33,198 nucleotides of DNA from Pseudomonadota bacterium. GTDB lineage: Bacteria; Pseudomonadota; Alphaproteobacteria; Acetobacterales; Acetobacteraceae. The notes below the pieces were generated by a model. The model was not told the DNA's origin and did no database searches. It was given only the letters and a program-made list of their open reading frames with translations. Within the stretch, counting starts at the first letter, position 1. The number at the start of each line of letters is the position of its first letter. This document shows, piece after piece, positions 32,801 through 33,198 of the stretch. A program made the translations under genes and the position numbers. The stretch spans positions 1 to 33,198 of the forward strand of contig JAKAWQ010000043.1 in NCBI GenBank assembly GCA_021816925.1. Reading direction: 5' to 3'.

Positions 32801-33198
32801 GGCCGCGCCACTGCGACGCTCAACGATCCGGGCTTTGCGGTCTCTGAACAAGGCGGCAGCATCACCGCCCGCACGCTCCTCGGCGCCGTCGGCTCCGCCG
32901 CGCTCGGGTCCACCGCCAACGCAGTCGGTACGCTCGGCAATTTCTCCGATTCGAGCGGCGGGTTCTCGCTCACGGAAGCGCCGGACCAGACGCTCCTGGT
33001 GAGTGGCGTTGTGAGCGTGGCGAGCGGCGACGCGCTGGCGCTCACCGCCGACGGGATCGCGCTCGCCCTCACCGGCTCGCTCTCCGCCGCCGGAGGCACG
33101 GTGACGCTCGCCTCCGCCTCGACGGGGACTGCGCTCGACCTCACGACCGGGCTCGCCTCGGCCCCTCTCGGCACGTTCTTGCTCGGCGACGCTGTTGC
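29873..33198 (+). CDS. Filamentous-haemagglutinin-like secreted protein (two-partner secretion), 5' part only
   Basis: The frame from the ATG at 29873 stays open for about 1108 codons to the window edge. Signal region: MHRPGSGVGGRLIGALRRDR, then a long hydrophobic stretch ending PARAQ. Residues about 45-165 are the haemagglutination/TPS domain: AAVNWQSFNVGSAATVNFVQ, PSANAVTLNRVLAPDPSVIA and NQSGVVFTNGSEVNAASVL. This part directs export through a TpsB (ShlB/FhaC-type) outer-membrane pore. A beta-helix rod of Gly/Ser/Thr/Ala-rich repeats follows, with ILLDPYNLTIVASG at about residue 450 and recurrent N-I/V-GTLG units further on. Likely a surface or released adhesin or exoprotein. No TpsB partner gene lies within the window. 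GGGGGAATGAGG precedes the ATG. No cysteines are apparent, as is usual for such rods. Confidence 0.88.
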   Translation, partial: MHRPGSGVGGRLIGALRRDRAGLLVTTALSAAVLALVALPARAQLAPDTLPSGGVVVAGSARIAAAGTTTTVTQGSPRAAVNWQSFNVGSAATVNFVQPSANAVTLNRVLAPDPSVIAGRIHANGGIVITNQSGVVFTNGSEVNAASVLVSAAGITNRNFMAGRMRFDIPAKPGARIVNAGRISVKNAGLSALVAPEVANSGVITAKLGHVILAGGAKAETLDLYGDGLVSLDVTPEAHTVRLPNGAKATALVTNTGTIIAQGGTVLLTARQTDGLVQDLVDAGGTIDANSISSHSGTIAITGIGGSIRIPGTLLAEGAAAGTKGGAIALDATGTVALAGSARLDASGAAGGGTIAVGTTLARARGGPGTPAGLTASHVIIAPGARLAANATANGNGGRITVLSLGSTREAGTIGARGGRLGGNGGNIEVSGQDLSLSGHVNTSAPLGLTGSILLDPYNLTIVASGTNDGDVTSTGIPYGLGPGQDYTVSADAIEALSGNVTLQAANSLEIATNLALGSGQSLTLQAGNDLTIDSGVTVSANGNIEMDAASSAIIGNTTTGTLVVDGTVNAGGNLSLSAGTGGITISGSITGSTASLTATGGIFEAAGSMTATTLSGTSAGASLTGSNSISTLAGFNSSAGGTFNLEDKSPLTVTGQVIVPTGGFLAIEADSLSFAGAGSLIAPGGLVQLAPFTTANSVALVASGTAGSGALALTNSDLGQIDASILQIGTSGGGPLIIGNAGDVITVPTAQLDLESGSSVTEGGSLNVGELTGSVASAALNGANAIGTLGAFAATGGDFSLTEARNQTLLVSGLVSVPNDQTLALTADGIALGPAGSLAASGSNVLLASTKPGLALDLTTGIGTPSRGTFALGDAVANTAAITATTLTIGAGTAGPITITNAITFAGVSLLDLLSGDALTETSSDSLSVATLAANVQSANLPGNNAIGTLGAVTATGGFTLDDTKNLTLAGLLDAGRATATLNDPGFAVSEQGGSITARTLLGAVGSAALGSTANAVGTLGNFSDSSGGFSLTEAPDQTLLVSGVVSVASGDALALTADGIALALTGSLSAAGGTVTLASASTGTALDLTTGLASAPLGTFLLGDAV
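32201..33198 (+). repeat. Long tandem repeat inside the haemagglutinin gene
   Basis: The segment starting at 32201 (SAALNGANAIGTLGAFAATG) recurs at 32891 (SAALGSTANAVGTLGNFSDS), and the two run in register to the window end. The period is 690 bp before and 693 bp after a one-codon insertion near 32910. Marker strings such as ACCAGACGCTCCTGGT (32292 and 32985) and CTCGGCGACGCTGTTGC (32489 and 33182) are identical. Shorter relatives of the NxIGTLGxF unit occur near 31755 and 32709. Confidence 0.8.

Noticed and set aside
30026-33174. Several long minus-strand open frames opposite the haemagglutinin gene
   Set aside because: Low-complexity Ala/Pro/Ser/Val products that mirror the repetitive plus-strand protein, while the plus frame has a signal sequence and a TPS domain.

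Overview
The window is GC-rich (strong G/C bias at third codon positions) and chromosomal in character. The protein families point to an alphaproteobacterium: a DUF2852 protein, a BigR/SqrR-type sulfide regulator, a two-Cys family-4-like uracil-DNA glycosylase, the ETF-QO/TPR/IspE run, and glutamyl-Q-tRNA(Asp) synthetase. Their arrangement resembles Rhodospirillales or Acetobacteraceae. That placement is my inference from gene content, not a database result.

Layout. (1) 1-3465: a truncated beta-class DNA methyltransferase (minus strand), then on plus a TetR regulator, a small DUF2852 membrane protein and an unrecognised 461-residue protein. Two 19-bp palindromes of the same 7-5-7 design lie at the TetR start codon and just before the DUF2852 gene. 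(2) 3634-12021: a sulfide/persulfide-response locus. A BigR/SqrR-type repressor is transcribed leftwards with a rhodanese, a periplasmic adaptor, an RND pump, a dienelactone hydrolase and a DUF6295 protein. Beyond these lies a decayed second copy of the RND 3' end. Rightwards are a sulfide:quinone reductase gene broken by an internal deletion, thioredoxin 2 and a DUF2892 membrane protein. The 50-bp divergent promoter region holds two near-consensus sigma-70 promoters that overlap each other and one inverted repeat. (3) 12134-22055: mostly housekeeping. It has a double-cupin protein, ispE, a TPR lipoprotein, ETF-QO, a small secreted protein, uracil-DNA glycosylase, a soluble lytic transglycosylase, moaB and an LD-carboxypeptidase. 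(4) 22056-22994: a gene-poor gap with three consecutive RNA hairpins, the last a textbook intrinsic terminator, plus a REP-like repeat. (5) 22995-27387: a minus-strand run gluQ, aspartate aminotransferase, second aminotransferase, double-GNAT protein. (6) 27470-29751: two tandem paralogous alpha/beta-hydrolase esterases and an HNH endonuclease. (7) 29873-33198: the first ~1108 codons of a huge filamentous-haemagglutinin-like secreted protein that runs off the right edge.

The sulfide locus is the most informative part. In the known families the repressor senses persulfide through two cysteines, SQR oxidises sulfide to polysulfide, and rhodanese, thioredoxin and DUF2892 proteins handle the resulting sulfane sulfur. 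Here SQR is inactivated while the sensor and its promoter architecture look intact, so the regulator may now mainly control the rhodanese and the RND pump. A second theme is local duplication: RND and its remnant, two esterases, two aminotransferases, and internal repeats in the haemagglutinin.
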